Source: Ricinus communis (lineage: Eukaryota; Streptophyta; Magnoliopsida; Malpighiales; Euphorbiaceae). Taken from it: a stretch of DNA of 64,000 nucleotides. The stretch spans positions 24,941,939-25,005,938 of the forward strand of contig NC_063257.1 in the NCBI RefSeq assembly GCF_019578655.1, given 5' to 3'. The translations under genes were made by a program, and so were the position numbers. Numbering within the stretch: the first letter of the stretch is position 1; each line of letters begins with the position of its first letter. The notes below the pieces were generated by a model. The model ran no database searches, was not told where the DNA came from, and saw only the letters and a program-made list of their open reading frames with translations. Positions 44,400 to 56,589 of this stretch are shown here, in pieces.

Positions 44400-44720
44400 T
44401 GCCGCCCCGCGAACTGCGTTGTTAAGCTACTGCCGCGTCTGCCTACACTGCGGGCCCGTTCATTCGCAATGCATGCCTATGCCGCGGGATCGTTTCGTGT
44501 GTTGCCCGCCGATGCCGCAGCTGCCGGGCATGTGGCCCGTAAGGTCGCGCTCGGCCTCCTCGTGGCAAAGACTGCTACCGCGGTCCTTCCGCGGCTGGCT
44601 TTCTCGTGGAGCATCCCGCGACCTGCGGTTACTTGGCTGCTGCGGGCCCGTGTTGTCTCTGCCACTGGTTGCTACAAGCCCATGTTCAAATTTGCTGCCG
44701 CGACGTGGCTCGCTCAATTT
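44400..44720 (-). repeat. GC-rich block of element E
   Basis: A sharply bounded GC-rich island in AT-rich surroundings, with repeated CCGCGG, CGGGCCCG and GCGGCAG motifs and inverted pairs. On the minus strand its beginning 'gcgagccacgtcgcggca' resembles the start of the GC block in F ('gcgagccacattgcggca' at 63781). Open frames on both strands here are a by-product of high GC and lack protein-like features. It is in the same place (after the integrase stop) as the palindromic array in A and B. Confidence 0.65.
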
Positions 44721-44930
44721 TATTTTTTTTTAGCTTTAATTGCTTCTCATGGGGACATATTGTCTTTTGGGGATCAAATACAAGCCTCCAAGATAAACAT
44801 AAAATAAATAAAAAAATAGAAAAATTAAAAATTAAGAAATTTTAAAAATGATAATAATAACTTTAAATGCATAAAAATAAAAATACAATTGCTAAGTTTA
44901 TTGTCTATAGCTAGACATTCTTGATTATAC

Positions 44931-45560
44931 TCATGGTGGGCGTTCATCCACGCACTCCACCTCTTCGTCATAAGCCATTCCTTTCAAGTATGGCTTTATA
45001 CTTTTAATGCGAACATCTAAAGTGTCACGAAAGTTCTTGTCAATTAAGAATGAAATATTATCATATAATTGTTCATAAACAAGAGAATCTAAATAATTAT
45101 ATAAACACTTATCAATAGTAGATTTAGGAGATAAAGTTAGAGAATCAAACACTTTAAATTCCACAATTTCTCCTAAAACTGTCATGGTAAGTTTTCCATC
45201 ATGCACATCAATCACAATTCTAGTAGTTGCCATGAAAGGTCTGCCAAGGAGTATGGTTTGCTCTTTATCCCTTGTTGGTGTGTTTTCCATGTCAAGTACT
45301 ATAAAATCAATTGAAATTATTAACTTACCTACTTGTACTAGCAAGTCTTCCACTATACCTCTAGGATATTTTATCGACCTATCTGGAAATTGTAGAGACA
45401 TAGTGGTAGGCTTTGACTCTCCCAAGCCAAGTCGTTCATACATCGAATAAGGCATCAAGTTGATGCTTGCTCCTAAATCTAACATGGCTTTTGTATGCTT
45501 TTTATCACCTATTGTAATATCAATAGTGAAGCTACCAGGATCCTTCATCTTAAGGGACAA
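44931..45560 (-). CDS. Element E protease joined to the integrase tail, open frame
   Basis: 209 codons from MSLKMKDPGSFTIDITIGDK. The active-site motif AMLDLGASINLMPYSMYERL is intact, and EQTILLGRPFMATTRIVIDV is the expected C-terminal part. After about residue 180 the linker changes into IKSIKPYLKGMAYDEEVECV, matching the last codons of integrase in F (LKPYYEGITYVDEVECMEA). RT, RNase H and integrase are therefore removed and the join is in frame. The upstream end connects to gag through stops near 45560. An aspartic protease in an element without RT would process particles supplied by a partner; that role is inferred. Confidence 0.78.
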   Translation of the reverse strand: MSLKMKDPGSFTIDITIGDKKHTKAMLDLGASINLMPYSMYERLGLGESKPTTMSLQFPDRSIKYPRGIVEDLLVQVGKLIISIDFIVLDMENTPTRDKEQTILLGRPFMATTRIVIDVHDGKLTMTVLGEIVEFKVFDSLTLSPKSTIDKCLYNYLDSLVYEQLYDNISFLIDKNFRDTLDVRIKSIKPYLKGMAYDEEVECVDERPP

Positions 45561-47290
45561 TTAATGTTGAAGCATTACACTTGCTACTTGTACTTTTTCG
45601 TTGTTCGCATATTGCCTTTTGTTCGTATTCAACTCTTCAAAGAATTTTGCATAAGCTGGTTTATTCCTAATAACATCCAACAAAGGTAAGTTAGTATTAA
45701 CTTTAGAGAGCATCTCAATATTTTTAAAAAAAAATTATCCTTTTTGCTCTCTTTTGGTTGGTTTAGAAAAGGAATAGGGGGTCTATAAGGCTGAGCTGCC
45801 TTACGAAATTTAGGTCCACAAAATGCTTCCTTTTCTTTCTTCTCAAGCCTAAAATTAGGCTCTACTTTTTCTTCCTTTTGCATGCTATCCTTATTGATTT
45901 TCACTAATCCATCATTTTTAGGTGTACGTGCATAAGAAAAAGAATTTATTTCAGTTTCTATAGCAATATTATCGACAACCTCACCTCTTCTAATAGTAGT
46001 AATGGAATTGGCTTGTTCAGGTTGACTTGATATTTCCTCTTTATTGAGCTCTTCAACAATTTGCTCCGTTTGAGCTTCTAAACATTTCAGTGAAGCCTCA
46101 ATGGAATCTGTCTTTTTCTCATTCCTCTCCATCCTATCATGAGAAGCCATCATAAATTATTGAAGTGTTTCTTCCAAACTTGGCTTCCTTTGTTAATTAG
46201 ATCGAAGAGTTTGTACTTGATCTTAAAAGAAAGGATTGGAGTCCCTTTGGAATTGAGAATATTGGTCTTGGTAATGAGGTTGATTTTGATTTCTCAATAA
46301 TTGTGGTGTGTTTTGGTCATTGTATTTCCAAGAAGAATTTGGATGGTTTCTCCAACTTGTATTATATATGTTGGAATAAAGGTCATTCATAGGATGCATG
46401 GGTTGGTAAGAATCCACCAAATTTGTTTGTTCATACATATTTTCTCTGTAATTATCAAAAGATGAATAAACATTAGCATTATGACCATAAATACCACAAA
46501 TACCACATACCTCATTATTTGATGAGTTTTTTGTTGAAGTAAGCATATTAACTTGCTTAGTCAATTCAGCTAATTGCATGGCTATCTCCCTATTAGCTAC
46601 TACTTCATTTACTTCTACTCTCTTTGTCCTCACACTCTTTTGTTGAGACATGGCTCCTAACATCTCAAAGATGTCATAAACCTCATCAGGTGTCCTTTCT
46701 AACATAGCACCCTCAGCTGCATTATCAACTATACATTGATATTGGTGTGTCAATCCATCATACAATAATTAGTTGGTTATTAGGAGTGGGAATTCATGGT
46801 GTGGGCATTGCAATAAAAGTGATTTGAAGCGATCCCATGCTTCATGAAAAGATTCAGCATTCTCTTGATAAAAATTAGAAATCTCACATCTTAATTCTTT
46901 GATCTTTTGCTGTGAGTAAAATCTACTCATAAACTTTTGATAAATTTCATTCCAATTTCTCAAAGAATTAGGAAGCAAGGTCATTAACCAAGCTTTTGCT
47001 CTTTCTTTCAATGAATAAGGGAAACACCTCATTCTTAGATGATCCTCATTAAGTCCAGATAATGAGAAAGTATGAACTATAGCATAAAATTCTCTAATGA
47101 ATGTTAATACATCCTAACTAGGCATACCATAAAATGAAGGAAGCATATTAAAATGAATGCTCTTAAGTTTATAATTCCTAGATGTATCACCTAGAACTAT
47201 GCATGAAGTAGTGTTACCAATTGTAGGCAGTGCATAATCTTTTATAGCCATTTGCCTTTCAGCTCCTACTTCTCTTGGTGGGTTTTCCAT
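45561..47290 (-). pseudogene. Element E gag, a few stops
   Basis: The start MENPPREVGAERQMAIKDYA is at 47290. Gag domain: GNTTSCIVLGDTSRNYKLKS, MRCFPYSLKERAKAWLMTLL, LRNWNEIYQKFMSRFYSQQK and ESFHEAWDRFKSLLLQCPHH. C-terminal part: LAELTKQVNMLTSTK, the zinc-knuckle remnant CGICGIYGHNANV and YNTSWRNHPNSSWKYND. It is disrupted by stops near 47110, 46767, 46220 and 46155, and by the segment leading into protease. Conservation outside these stops is good. Confidence 0.83.
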
Positions 47291-47545
47291 GATATTAACT
47301 TATTCTGTTGATTTTTCTTCTAGTTGTTTCCTGCTAAGCATACAAAACAAAAAAAAATTTCAGATTAAAAATAAAATTTACAAACAAAATAAAAACACAT
47401 AAACAAAACAAATTACAAAACACAAAGCATAAAACAAACAAACAAAATAAAAATACATAAACAAAATAAATCACAAAATACAAAACAAACTAACAAACAC
47501 AAGACACTTTTGATAATCAATCAATATAATAAATTTGGACACAGT

Positions 47546-47563
47546 TCCCTGGCAATGGCGCCA
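47546..47563 (-). promoter_or_regulatory. Primer-binding site of element E (tRNA-Asp type)
   Basis: Read on the minus strand it is TGGCGCCATTGCCAGGGA, two differences from a perfect tRNA-Asp complement, and six bases after the 5' LTR. Confidence 0.83.
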
Positions 47564-47569
47564 AAAACG

Positions 47570-48812
47570 TGATGTGTCTTTTTTAAGTACTCGCAAGTGC
47601 ACGAACCGTTCCTATAGTAAGGGTAAGTTCACTACGAGGTCGATCTCTCAAAGAACTATGATGCCACTTATTATAAAGACTAATTATCAACACAAAACAA
47701 TAAAAGTAAATGTAAATACTCTAAATTAGTATTTTGAGAGAATGATATTCATAAAGTAAAGTAACAAAACAATAAATAAATGTGCAATGCAAATGCTTAT
47801 GATCTAAAACTATATGCTAAAACAGTATTTAATCTAGCCATTTACTTAGTAATCTCCTTGTTTACTTTAAGTTTAGATCTAATGAATGAGATGGTGATGT
47901 GCCTTTTTCCCTAAGTCACTCAAGCTAATGATGCAACCTAAGTTTCTTATACCAAAATAGATTAAAGTAAAGATGATGTTTCTAATACTTTTAAACCTAA
48001 AAATTTTCATAACAATTACTATTGCTAAATTAATATGATGGTTAACTAACAATAATAACTGAAATTAATAAAGATATGAAGGTAAAGAAAATATTCATTA
48101 AATAAATAAATAATAAGGTTCATACAAAAGTAAAAAAGATTAAACTAAACACTTATGAAAACTAGCCTAACATATTTAACCTAATGATCATGGTATTAAA
48201 TAGAAAGACATCAAAAAAGGTAAAGTAAAAAGCTCATTTTAGATCCAGAATTTCTTCAAGTAGGAAGAAGATTGGTCCTCAGTCTCCACTTCTTAAAAAG
48301 CTCCTTAGATCCTAAAAGAACAATGAAAACTAAAACTAAAGTGTTTATGGAAAACTATAGAGAATTATGGAGAGAATAATGGTGGCAGGTGTAAAGAGCA
48401 GGTAGGAGAAAACTCCCCTCCTTTCTTCCTTCCTCTAAATAAATCTCTATAGAGATGAGTATACTAATATAAGTCTATCTAATAGATAAGACTTTAAGTA
48501 TCTTAATCTCCACCAAATACTATCTCATAAATAACTCTTAACATAAATCATAATAATTATACAAAATGACTAAAATGTCCCTTGACCTTATAATTAGCAG
48601 TCCATGTATCTTAATCTTGGGCCTTGACATGAATATGTCACATTAAACTTCTTTTAGCTCCATATTTTTCTCTTTTTGCTGATATTCCTGAAAATAGACA
48701 ATTAAGCTTAAGTGAGGTCAAAACACATATTTTCACCATTTTATATATAGAAATATATTATTAAAGCTTTTTAAAATACCCTTAAATATCTATACATAAT
48801 TTGGACCGATCA
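47570..48812 (-). repeat. Element E 5' LTR
   Basis: 1,243 bp. It lacks about 45 bp near 48435 that the other LTR has (the AG-rich part including 'agggttttacagagatttatat'). Target duplication AAAGC follows at 48813-48817. Confidence 0.9.
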
Positions 48813-50110
48813 AAAGCATATCCTAAAATGAAGTAGGAAGGTTACTGTAGATCGTTATGGATGGTACTTTGTCCAAAAATTGAGATTCCTCCTTGCAGAA
48901 ACACTATTTAACTATGGTGTTACTAGAGGTTTTAATTATTAAATTATTCCTTATTTCTTAAGAAATTCAATAAAATTAGTACTCAAGTATTCTCCTCTTC
49001 GACATGATTTAAGAATTTGATACTTTTTTATTCTTCTACGTCTATCTTGAATTCTTTTAAATTTTTAAAGTATTCCTACTTGTACTTCATTAGCTACACA
49101 TAAACATATCATGAGCAATCATTAGTAAAGGTTATAAAGTAGAAATATCTCATCTAGCCATTGTACTAAATACTCATATACATTACTATATATAAGATCT
49201 AATATATCTGTAGCCCTTTCTTTGTATCCAACAAAAGGAGTTATGATCCTTTTGCCTTCAAGATAAGATTCACAAGTTATAATTAGGCTTGAATCCATTG
49301 GGTTTAATATCTCCGATGTAGTTAACTTGTTCAACCTATCTTGTTCAATATATCCTAATTTTGAATGCCACAAATATTTCAAATCAGATTTAGATTTAGT
49401 AATAGTAATCATAATTAAACTTTCTTTAACATGTTTCTTATCATTCAATTATAAATAATATAAACTATCTTGTAATAAACCAATACCAAAAAAGTTTATT
49501 TCCAAAATGAATATTGTGACCATTTTCCTTAAATGTAAGAACATAAGTAATTCCAGTCAAACTACAAATAGAAACAATGTTTTTATAAGTATTTGGAATA
49601 ACAAGATTGTTCAAACTAATAAATGATAAGAGGGCAAGTTAATGATATTAAACATATGGCCTTGGCAATAACTATTGCTGAATTTCCTACCTTCAATATC
49701 ACCTAATCATTCTCAAGGATTTTTTCACTACCCAGATCCTGTACAAATGCTTATATGTGAGATGAAGCATCATAGTTTAAAATTCAAGAAGATAATGAGT
49801 AATCAAAAGAATTTATGATCTAAAAAATATATATACCTTTTAAAGGCACATACTTTCCCTTACCCTTGACCTTTAAGGATTCCATATATTTTGCACAATT
49901 CCTCTTCCAATGACATTTTCTATTCCAAAAGAAACATTTTCCTTTAGCAATAACTTTGGCCTCGCCTTTGTCCTTTGATACTCTTTTAGAAAGCCTTAAA
50001 GAAAGAGTTGTGCTCTTTTCCTTTTTCTTTTCCTTTTTAGATGAACCAGAAGTTGGATCATAGACTAGGATAGTCTCCTTATACTTATCCTTTATAGCTT
50101 CCTAATGTTC
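48813..50110 (-). pseudogene. Ty1/copia relic: end of tandem unit 4, pre-integrase and gag zinc knuckle
   Basis: On the minus strand, in coding order: a basic Lys-rich gag segment (about 49960-50050); a degraded zinc knuckle read CFFWNRKCHWKRNCAKYM (relatives have CxxC; the second Cys is Trp); then the pre-integrase domain at 49122-49448 with LKYLWHSKLGYIEQDRLNKL and the CESYLEGK..TPFVG stretch; then the rest of integrase unit 4. It is the 5' half of the element whose 3' half is at 32400-35877. Confidence 0.72.
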
Positions 50111-50331
50111 TGGTTAACATGTTGAGAAAAAACCACTTTGGAAACAAGCTCAATACCATTTGAGTCAGGATGAGAATGCAAAGAAATATCCTTTGACCAT
50201 TTATGAGGCTCAATAATAAGAACTAAAGTGAAAAAGATATGGAAAACATTAACTTGCTTAATTGAAAACATTTGTAAATAAGCTCAATATGATTCAATTA
50301 ACATGTAATGGAAGGAAGAGGAGTGTGAGAT
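50111..50331. other. Unassigned stretch ending in a polypurine run
   Basis: AT-rich, without a supported ORF. The last 22 bases before 50332 are purine-rich (GGAAGGAAGAGGAGTGTGAG), like a copia polypurine tract. Confidence 0.4.
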
Positions 50332-50870
50332 TGTCAACATGAATCAAGCATGTTGAAATCATGAAGGTAAGAGTCCAACCCTTTATGTTTGAAGCATCCA
50401 GTCCAAATCTGAAGAATAAAGGTTATTCAACCATGTTGGATTCTTTAGATTAATTCATGTTTGTTTAGGATTTAGTCTTAAGTATTTGTTTTAATTCAAT
50501 CCCTCTTAATTAGGGTTTTCTTACTACGAGCCTCATGTGTTTTATGATTAAGAAAGAAGTTCTATGAGCTAAATAATAGATGGTAAAAGGAATGTCACAT
50601 TTTTCTTGTTGGCAGCATTAAGAATGGAAGTTACATGTTTTGTAAGTTATGTAACTTGCGTCTTTCTTAAGGCTTAGACTCGTCTATATATACTAGGTTG
50701 AATTCCTTTGTAAAGCATATCATTTGAGTAATATAAACATATTTTGAGCATTTCATGAGTGTTTTGTTTTAAGTTCTTACATGAACTTTGGAACTTATCA
50801 AGCTCATTCCATTTATGGCGCTCAACACCTAAAATCTTTGTTTTCTTTTCAACTTATCAAACTTATTAAG
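50332..50870 (+). repeat. Copia-like LTR candidate
   Basis: It begins TGTCAACATGAATCAAGCAT directly after the purine-rich run. It contains a TATA-like CTATATATACTAGG (about 50695) and 'gtaaagcatatcatttgagtaatataaac', as in short copia LTRs. The right end is not clear; 'atggcgctcaaca' near 50828 or the sequence up to about 50870 are options. No partner LTR is seen. Confidence 0.35.
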
Positions 50871-52408
50871 TTTATGGCATTTTAGAGGATTTAAAGTGTG
50901 ATTCTAATTATTTTATCACCATCCATGGGTGAACTCCAATTAAGGTTGTGAATAATTAAACCAAAATTATTTTTTTCTAAAATCAATTTGGACCCAATTG
51001 ATAGAAAAATTAGGTTTGAGGAGTGAAATGATAGTTTTTAAAAGTTCAGGAACTAAATTGCCAGATTTTAAAATTTTCAGCCAATGAGTTAATTGGCGCT
51101 GCGTAGTCCTGATTGGCTCTTATTTTAGCTTTCAACATCGTTTTATGTGTATTTTTTTACCTAAAACGGTAAAAGAGTCTTCTAGAAGATATTAACGATA
51201 GTTATTTAAATTTAAAAGATTTTATTTTGGATATTTATAGAACTAAATGTCCGATAAGTCAAATGATTTTATTTTTATTATTGATATTATCTAATCTTCC
51301 TAGGTTTTCCTAAACTCTACTGCTAAAAATAGAATATTATGCTCTAGGTCTAAGGTTAGCAATTATTAACAATCATTAGCTACATTGATTATTATCTACA
51401 ACAATTATCAACAATCACCAAAGAGTTTTTTAGCAGTCGATAAGGAAAGTCAGTAAGAAATAACTTGCTTTAGGAAACCTTTTTTTAGAATGACAATAGT
51501 TTTCTAAATAAAAACAAATTTTAGAAATCAAACCCTAAAAAGAACTGAATTCATATCTAATCTTTGATGCCACCTCCTCATCATCTCTAGACACTCCAAG
51601 ATTAGCACAATATGGTGACAATCTGAGGGTTCCCAAGCCTAGCATCATCAGCATCTTCTTCTCTTTCCTTTATTTTTTATTAGAAACATAATTAGAGTTG
51701 ATAATTTTTTTTACATGCTATCTGATTATGTTTCTAGATCTAAGGTTTTCTATTAGTTGAACATGTTACTATAATAATTATGCATGCTGAATTTTGAATC
51801 TAATAACACAGTCTATATTGAATTTTGAATTTGGTAACTTTTTTATTGAGTTTTGAAAATGATGAATTAAATAATTTGGTCAACATATTAAATTCATTTT
51901 GCCTTTATGATATTTAATGAGATTATGTGATTAGATCGAGTTTTAGGATTGCATTATTAGTTTTAGGATCTGCTATACGAAGTTTCTATCTCTTGTTAGT
52001 TATCTCCTTTTTTATTTTTTGAATGTGTTCTCGCTCTGTTTGATTTATTTATTTTCTTTTTAGTATTTTATTTCATTCTTTTAATATATTAATCATGTTT
52101 GATGTTCTCTATGCATGTGAATTGGCTTCTAGGCAAATGAGGACCTGAAACTATGTGAATTTGACCTAAGGAATAGCCTAGAGCTGATCGGATCAATGCT
52201 AAGCCATCGGCTCAGTGACCTCACTAATCAGCTGTTCCCCCACTTTTGCCCTAATTTCATACTTTTTTGACCTTTTGGTGATTTTATGTATTTTATAACT
52301 TAGATTAGGTGTTTTCTTTCAGTTTATTAGTTGTGGAAAGGATTATAATAGCTAGATTTAATTTCTTGCCTTTATTTTTACTTTATGTTAGATGTATATC
52401 AGTTAATG
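50871..52408. other. Unassigned AT-rich sequence
   Basis: No gene or clear repeat was recognised. The stretch near 51000-51120 ('caggaactaaattgccag', 'ccaatgagttaattggcgctgcgtagtcctgattggc') and the CT-rich piece near 51560-51670 look transposon-derived, but I cannot assign them. Confidence 0.4.
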
Positions 52409-53470
52409 ATTTAGTATATCATAAGTTAATGATTTTGTATATCACAAGCTTAGTGGGAGTAGGTTTATCTTCCTTGTGTTGTATGTTGGTGACATAGTGC
52501 TAGCCAATAAAAATATAGGTTTATTGCATGAAACCAAAACAATTTCTCACAAGAATTTTGACATAAAGGATCTTAGGGACGTTTCTTTTATGTTAGGCAT
52601 ACAAATACTATGAGATTGCTCTTAAGGTATTCTTGGCTTATTGCAAAAGGGCTATAACGAAAAGATGCTAAGTAGATTTGATATGAAGAATTACTTGCCG
52701 AGAGATACACCTATAGCTAAAGGAGACAAGTTCAGTTTCAAGCAATGCCTTAAAAGTGACCTTGAAATAAAGGAAATGCAAAAGATTAACTAAGCCTTGA
52801 AAATCTGAAGTCTAATGTATGCTCAAATTTGTACTTCTCCCTATATAGCATTTATAGTGGGACTGTTGAGGAGATACCTAAGTAACCCAGGAATGGATCA
52901 TTGGAAAGTAGCCAAACAGGTTATGGCAGTAATTATAGAGAGAAAAGGACTTCATGCTAACATATAAAAGATTAGATAGTTTTGAGATCATTGGGTATTC
53001 TCATTTTGATTTTGCGGGATGCCAAGATAGTAAATGGTCCACTTCGGGCTATGTTTTTATGTTGGATGGAGGAGCTATATCTTGGAAAAGTGCCAAATAG
53101 AAAATCATAGATTCTTCAACCATGGCTGCAGAGTTCATAGCTTATTTTGAGGCATCTAATTACAGGATATGGCTGCAAAATTTTATCACTAGGCTGCGTG
53201 TAGTTAATGGCATTGAAAGGCTACTAAGGTTATTATGTGATAATAAGTTTGCAGTTTTATATTCCAACAACAATAGAAGCTCTATGAAAACATATTGACA
53301 TCAAGTTTCTATCTGTTAAGAAGAGAGTTCTGAATAATCAGATTTGTATAGAACATATAAGGACAAACTCCATGATAGCGGATCCATTGACTAAGGGATT
53401 ATCGTCTAAGGTCTTTCATGAGCAAACTGCTCATACGGATATAGGCATATTTAGCAATACCTTGATTTAG
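52409..53470 (+). pseudogene. Ty1/copia relic: RT end and RNase H, plus strand
   Basis: RT: FIFLVLYVGDIVLANKNIG, where copia has YVDD; the first Asp is Gly. Then LLHETKTISHKNFDIKDLRD, MLGIQIL, YLSNPGMDHWKVAKQVM and the RNase H start IIGYSHFDFAGCQDSKWSTS. MLDGGAISWKSAK and AAEFIAYFEASN follow, and the end 'MIADPLTKGL' is readable across a frame change. It is truncated at the 5' side. It belongs to a different copia family from the minus-strand relic, judged from the RNase H end. Confidence 0.78.
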
Positions 53471-53893
53471 TGGGAGTTCTACTTTTGGATTTCTTACGGA
53501 TTAATATATGTTTACATGGCTATATTTATACATAATAAAGTTTTATGATTCGTTTCATTTTTATACATATGATTTGATTGTGATTATAGATTGATCTCTC
53601 TAAATAATAAAGTAGAATCAATTGAAAATAGGCATATCTTGATATCACATTGCATGTAACTTCCATGCCACTCATCCATACTTGATATATATCATTGAAT
53701 ATATTAATATGGTGAGAATAGAAAGTTTAGTCATGCCTGTATGTGATGAAAGCCGCCATGATCTCATATTGATATTTAAAATGGATCAAATTGTACTTAA
53801 GGGGAAGCCTAAAGAAATAGCAAGAAAGCGTACACATAAGAAATTTATTTGATATAATTGTTTCAGGTTTCATATGTAGCCCAAGTGGGAGAT
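53471..53893 (+). other. 3' untranslated region and PPT of the plus-strand copia relic
   Basis: Non-coding. It ends CCCAAGTGGGAGAT, a typical copia polypurine tract directly before the LTR. Confidence 0.65.
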
Positions 53894-54433
53894 TGTTAAG
53901 ATTTTAATATTTGTTCTATGGATTTACATATTTAATAACAATTTTATAAAATGTTATTTTATTGGTAGGCTTATTTAAAGGGATTCATTTATGTAGAGCC
54001 CATATACTTCTGAATTTGGGTATAGTTAAAATGTGTGGATACCTTTTTCTTATCCATATAGGCTTAATGAGATCCTATTAGGTTATAATATAAAGTCTGC
54101 TAGATTATAGTTTTCAATATGTCAAATCATATGAGAACTTCTATTTTTTATCCATCAGAGATAGAAGGCAGGAAACTTTAAGTAGGAATTTAGAAATTTT
54201 ATTGAGAAAATTCACACCTGTTGATTCAAATACTCGTTCGCCATTCATTCCACTAAAGATTCGATTGCTACGATGGAAATAGGTATTTATAGCTAAATTT
54301 CCTTAATAATTATGGCATGATTATTTTAGATATTAAGATTTGATGATTAATATGAGTTTTATTGTCTATAATTTATATGTGTGTATGTCATAGATTATTT
54401 ATTGATTATTACTATAGTTAATTTTTTTTAACA
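53894..54433 (+). repeat. Copia 3' LTR
   Basis: It starts TGTTAAGATTTTAATATTTG and ends TTTTTTTTAACA, with inverted termini TGTTAA/TTAACA and a length of 540 bp. The right end is chosen from the terminal match; no target duplication can be tested because the 5' side is lost. Confidence 0.6.
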
Positions 54434-56525
54434 AAAAATAAATCAAAATTTTGAACTAAATGCATATTTAGAGATTTGAATTTCGATTATCGCGTCAATT
54501 TGGCACCTTAATTTTTTAAATAATTTAATAGATATAATAATTTGTATTTTGTGATATTTAAATATTTTTTCACATATAAATTCATTCAACACTTTTATGG
54601 ATGTGTGTCTAACTAAAAAATAAATTTCAAATGTCGGTTAGATTAAATTGAATATTAAAAATATTTGAGAGATAATCAAAACAAAAATTTACTATTCTAT
54701 CGATTGGATCCTCGTCACACACATTGTTGAGAAAAAAAGAAGGTATATTTTAAAATGATTATATAACTAAAATTTCTAGGTGTTTTCTTGTTTTGGTCAA
54801 AATTGATCTATTGTATTGATCGGTTCCTCGTCACACACATTGTTGAGAAAAAAAAGGTATACTGAATTTACTATTTTAAGAAGTTGTTAAGGCGTTTAGT
54901 TATTTACATACCTGTCTGTTGGGTGTATCGTGCGGCCGGCGAATATTATCCATACAACTCAAAGTACCATTGGTACATTACTACAAGACGAAGGTTCGTG
55001 GCAATGGAGGTTTTGGGCACCGACCCTATCAAAAAAATTATGCAAGATTTTAATTAACAGACAAATAATAATATGCTAATTTGTAAGGATATGCACGAGG
55101 TTGGCTCTGCTACAAGATTCCTAATGTAAGAAAGAATCCAAATTCATAAGGAGAAGCAAGTAATCTAACTATAATTGAACAACGTGACTCAAGTCTGTCA
55201 TTACGCTAAATCCTAGGTGGATTTCTGATTAATTAATCTAAGTTGGTCAGTAATCATCATCGATATTTTTCTAGAGTATAATTTAAGACTCAATTACTTG
55301 CTACCGTAGTACGTTAATATTCCTCATCCCCCAGGTTCTGTATTTTAAGTGCCTTCTAGTGTTAAACAAAGTGGAATACTTATTTTATTAACTCTTGATT
55401 TGGTATCAATACATATTAATTTAATCAGCACCTTTAAAGTTTTAAAATGTACTTTAATCTTTAACTTAATATACCGATAGTTAAAATGAAAGATATATTT
55501 TTCCTCAAAAATAATTAAAATAAAAGGTATACCGTTAAAATGTTGAATTTCATAAAAATTTACTTTCTATGTGGGTCTTTAAATTCTCTCATTTTAAGAA
55601 TTTCGAGTAAATTACACACTTCATTAAATGTTGTCTTATTTCTTCTCAACTAAAATTAATATTAATAAAATACATAAATTAAAACTTATCAAAAATCTCA
55701 AAATAAATATTACTTTCATAGTTTCTCTTAATTACAAAATATCACTATTTACATAAATATAATCCATTTTTAGAAATTGATAAATCTATATAAAAATTAA
55801 AATTTTTTATACCATTTTATAAATTAAAATAAATCAGTTGTGTACCATCCATTACGCAGCCGTTATTATTATTTCAATTATAAAATTAAATTGATAAATA
55901 TAATTTAATAAATTTTTTAATATTTGATTTTAATTTATAATATTTTAATAAATAATAGCAAACTAATTATATTTAAATTTTTTTAAATTCTTAAAATCTT
56001 ATTAGTACAATAATAAAAAATTATTTCAAAAATATATATTAATTAATTTTAGTTTATTATATAAATTATTATTATCAATATAATTAATATTACTATTTTT
56101 TAAGATTAAATATTTATTGTATAAATAAAAATTAATTCATTATAGAATATAATATTAAAAATATTATTAAAAATATTATTTTCTAGAATTAGAATTATTA
56201 TCTAATTAGAAAATTAATGTATTAATTAATATAATATTAAAATACAATAGTATACTACGTCTTACTATAAAATTAGTATTATTATCTAATAAAAAAATTA
56301 TTTACTAGTTACTATAATATTAAAATATAATTAATATCATATTTCTTAGGATTAGGGTCGGTGTTTAATTAGAAATATATTTTATTAATAAAAATTAATA
56401 AAAAATTATAAAATTACACATAAACTTGAATTTTATATATAAAAAATAATATATATGTCAAAATAAAAATTCTATATATCAAAAATTAAGCTTACATATC
56501 AAAAACATTTTAGATTTCAAAATTA

Positions 56526-56589
<64 letters not shown>

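Larger units (their letters stand above)
41600..48812 (-). mobile_element. Element E: non-autonomous Athila/Tat-type element, gag-protease only
   Basis: LTRs lie at 41600-42888 (3') and 47570-48812 (5'), with TGATCGGTCC...GACACATCA ends on the minus strand. The target duplication is GAAGC (41595-41599)/AAAGC (48813-48817), one base changed. The PBS is tRNA-Asp-like and the PPT borders the 3' LTR. The interior (about 4.7 kb) has gag and protease, but RT, RNase H and nearly all integrase are gone: the protease-linker frame runs directly into the last codons of integrase. A GC-rich block follows. The LTRs are very alike apart from a deletion of about 40-50 bp near 48435, so insertion was fairly recent. 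Confidence 0.9.

Noticed and set aside
44355..44845. Several overlapping ORFs in the GC block of E as a captured host gene
   Set aside because: They are open in several frames on both strands because of high GC and show no domain-like composition; F has a similar block at the same place.
56526..56585. (AT)n run as a replication origin or matrix attachment site
   Set aside because: A simple microsatellite in AT-rich DNA; nothing else supports such a role.
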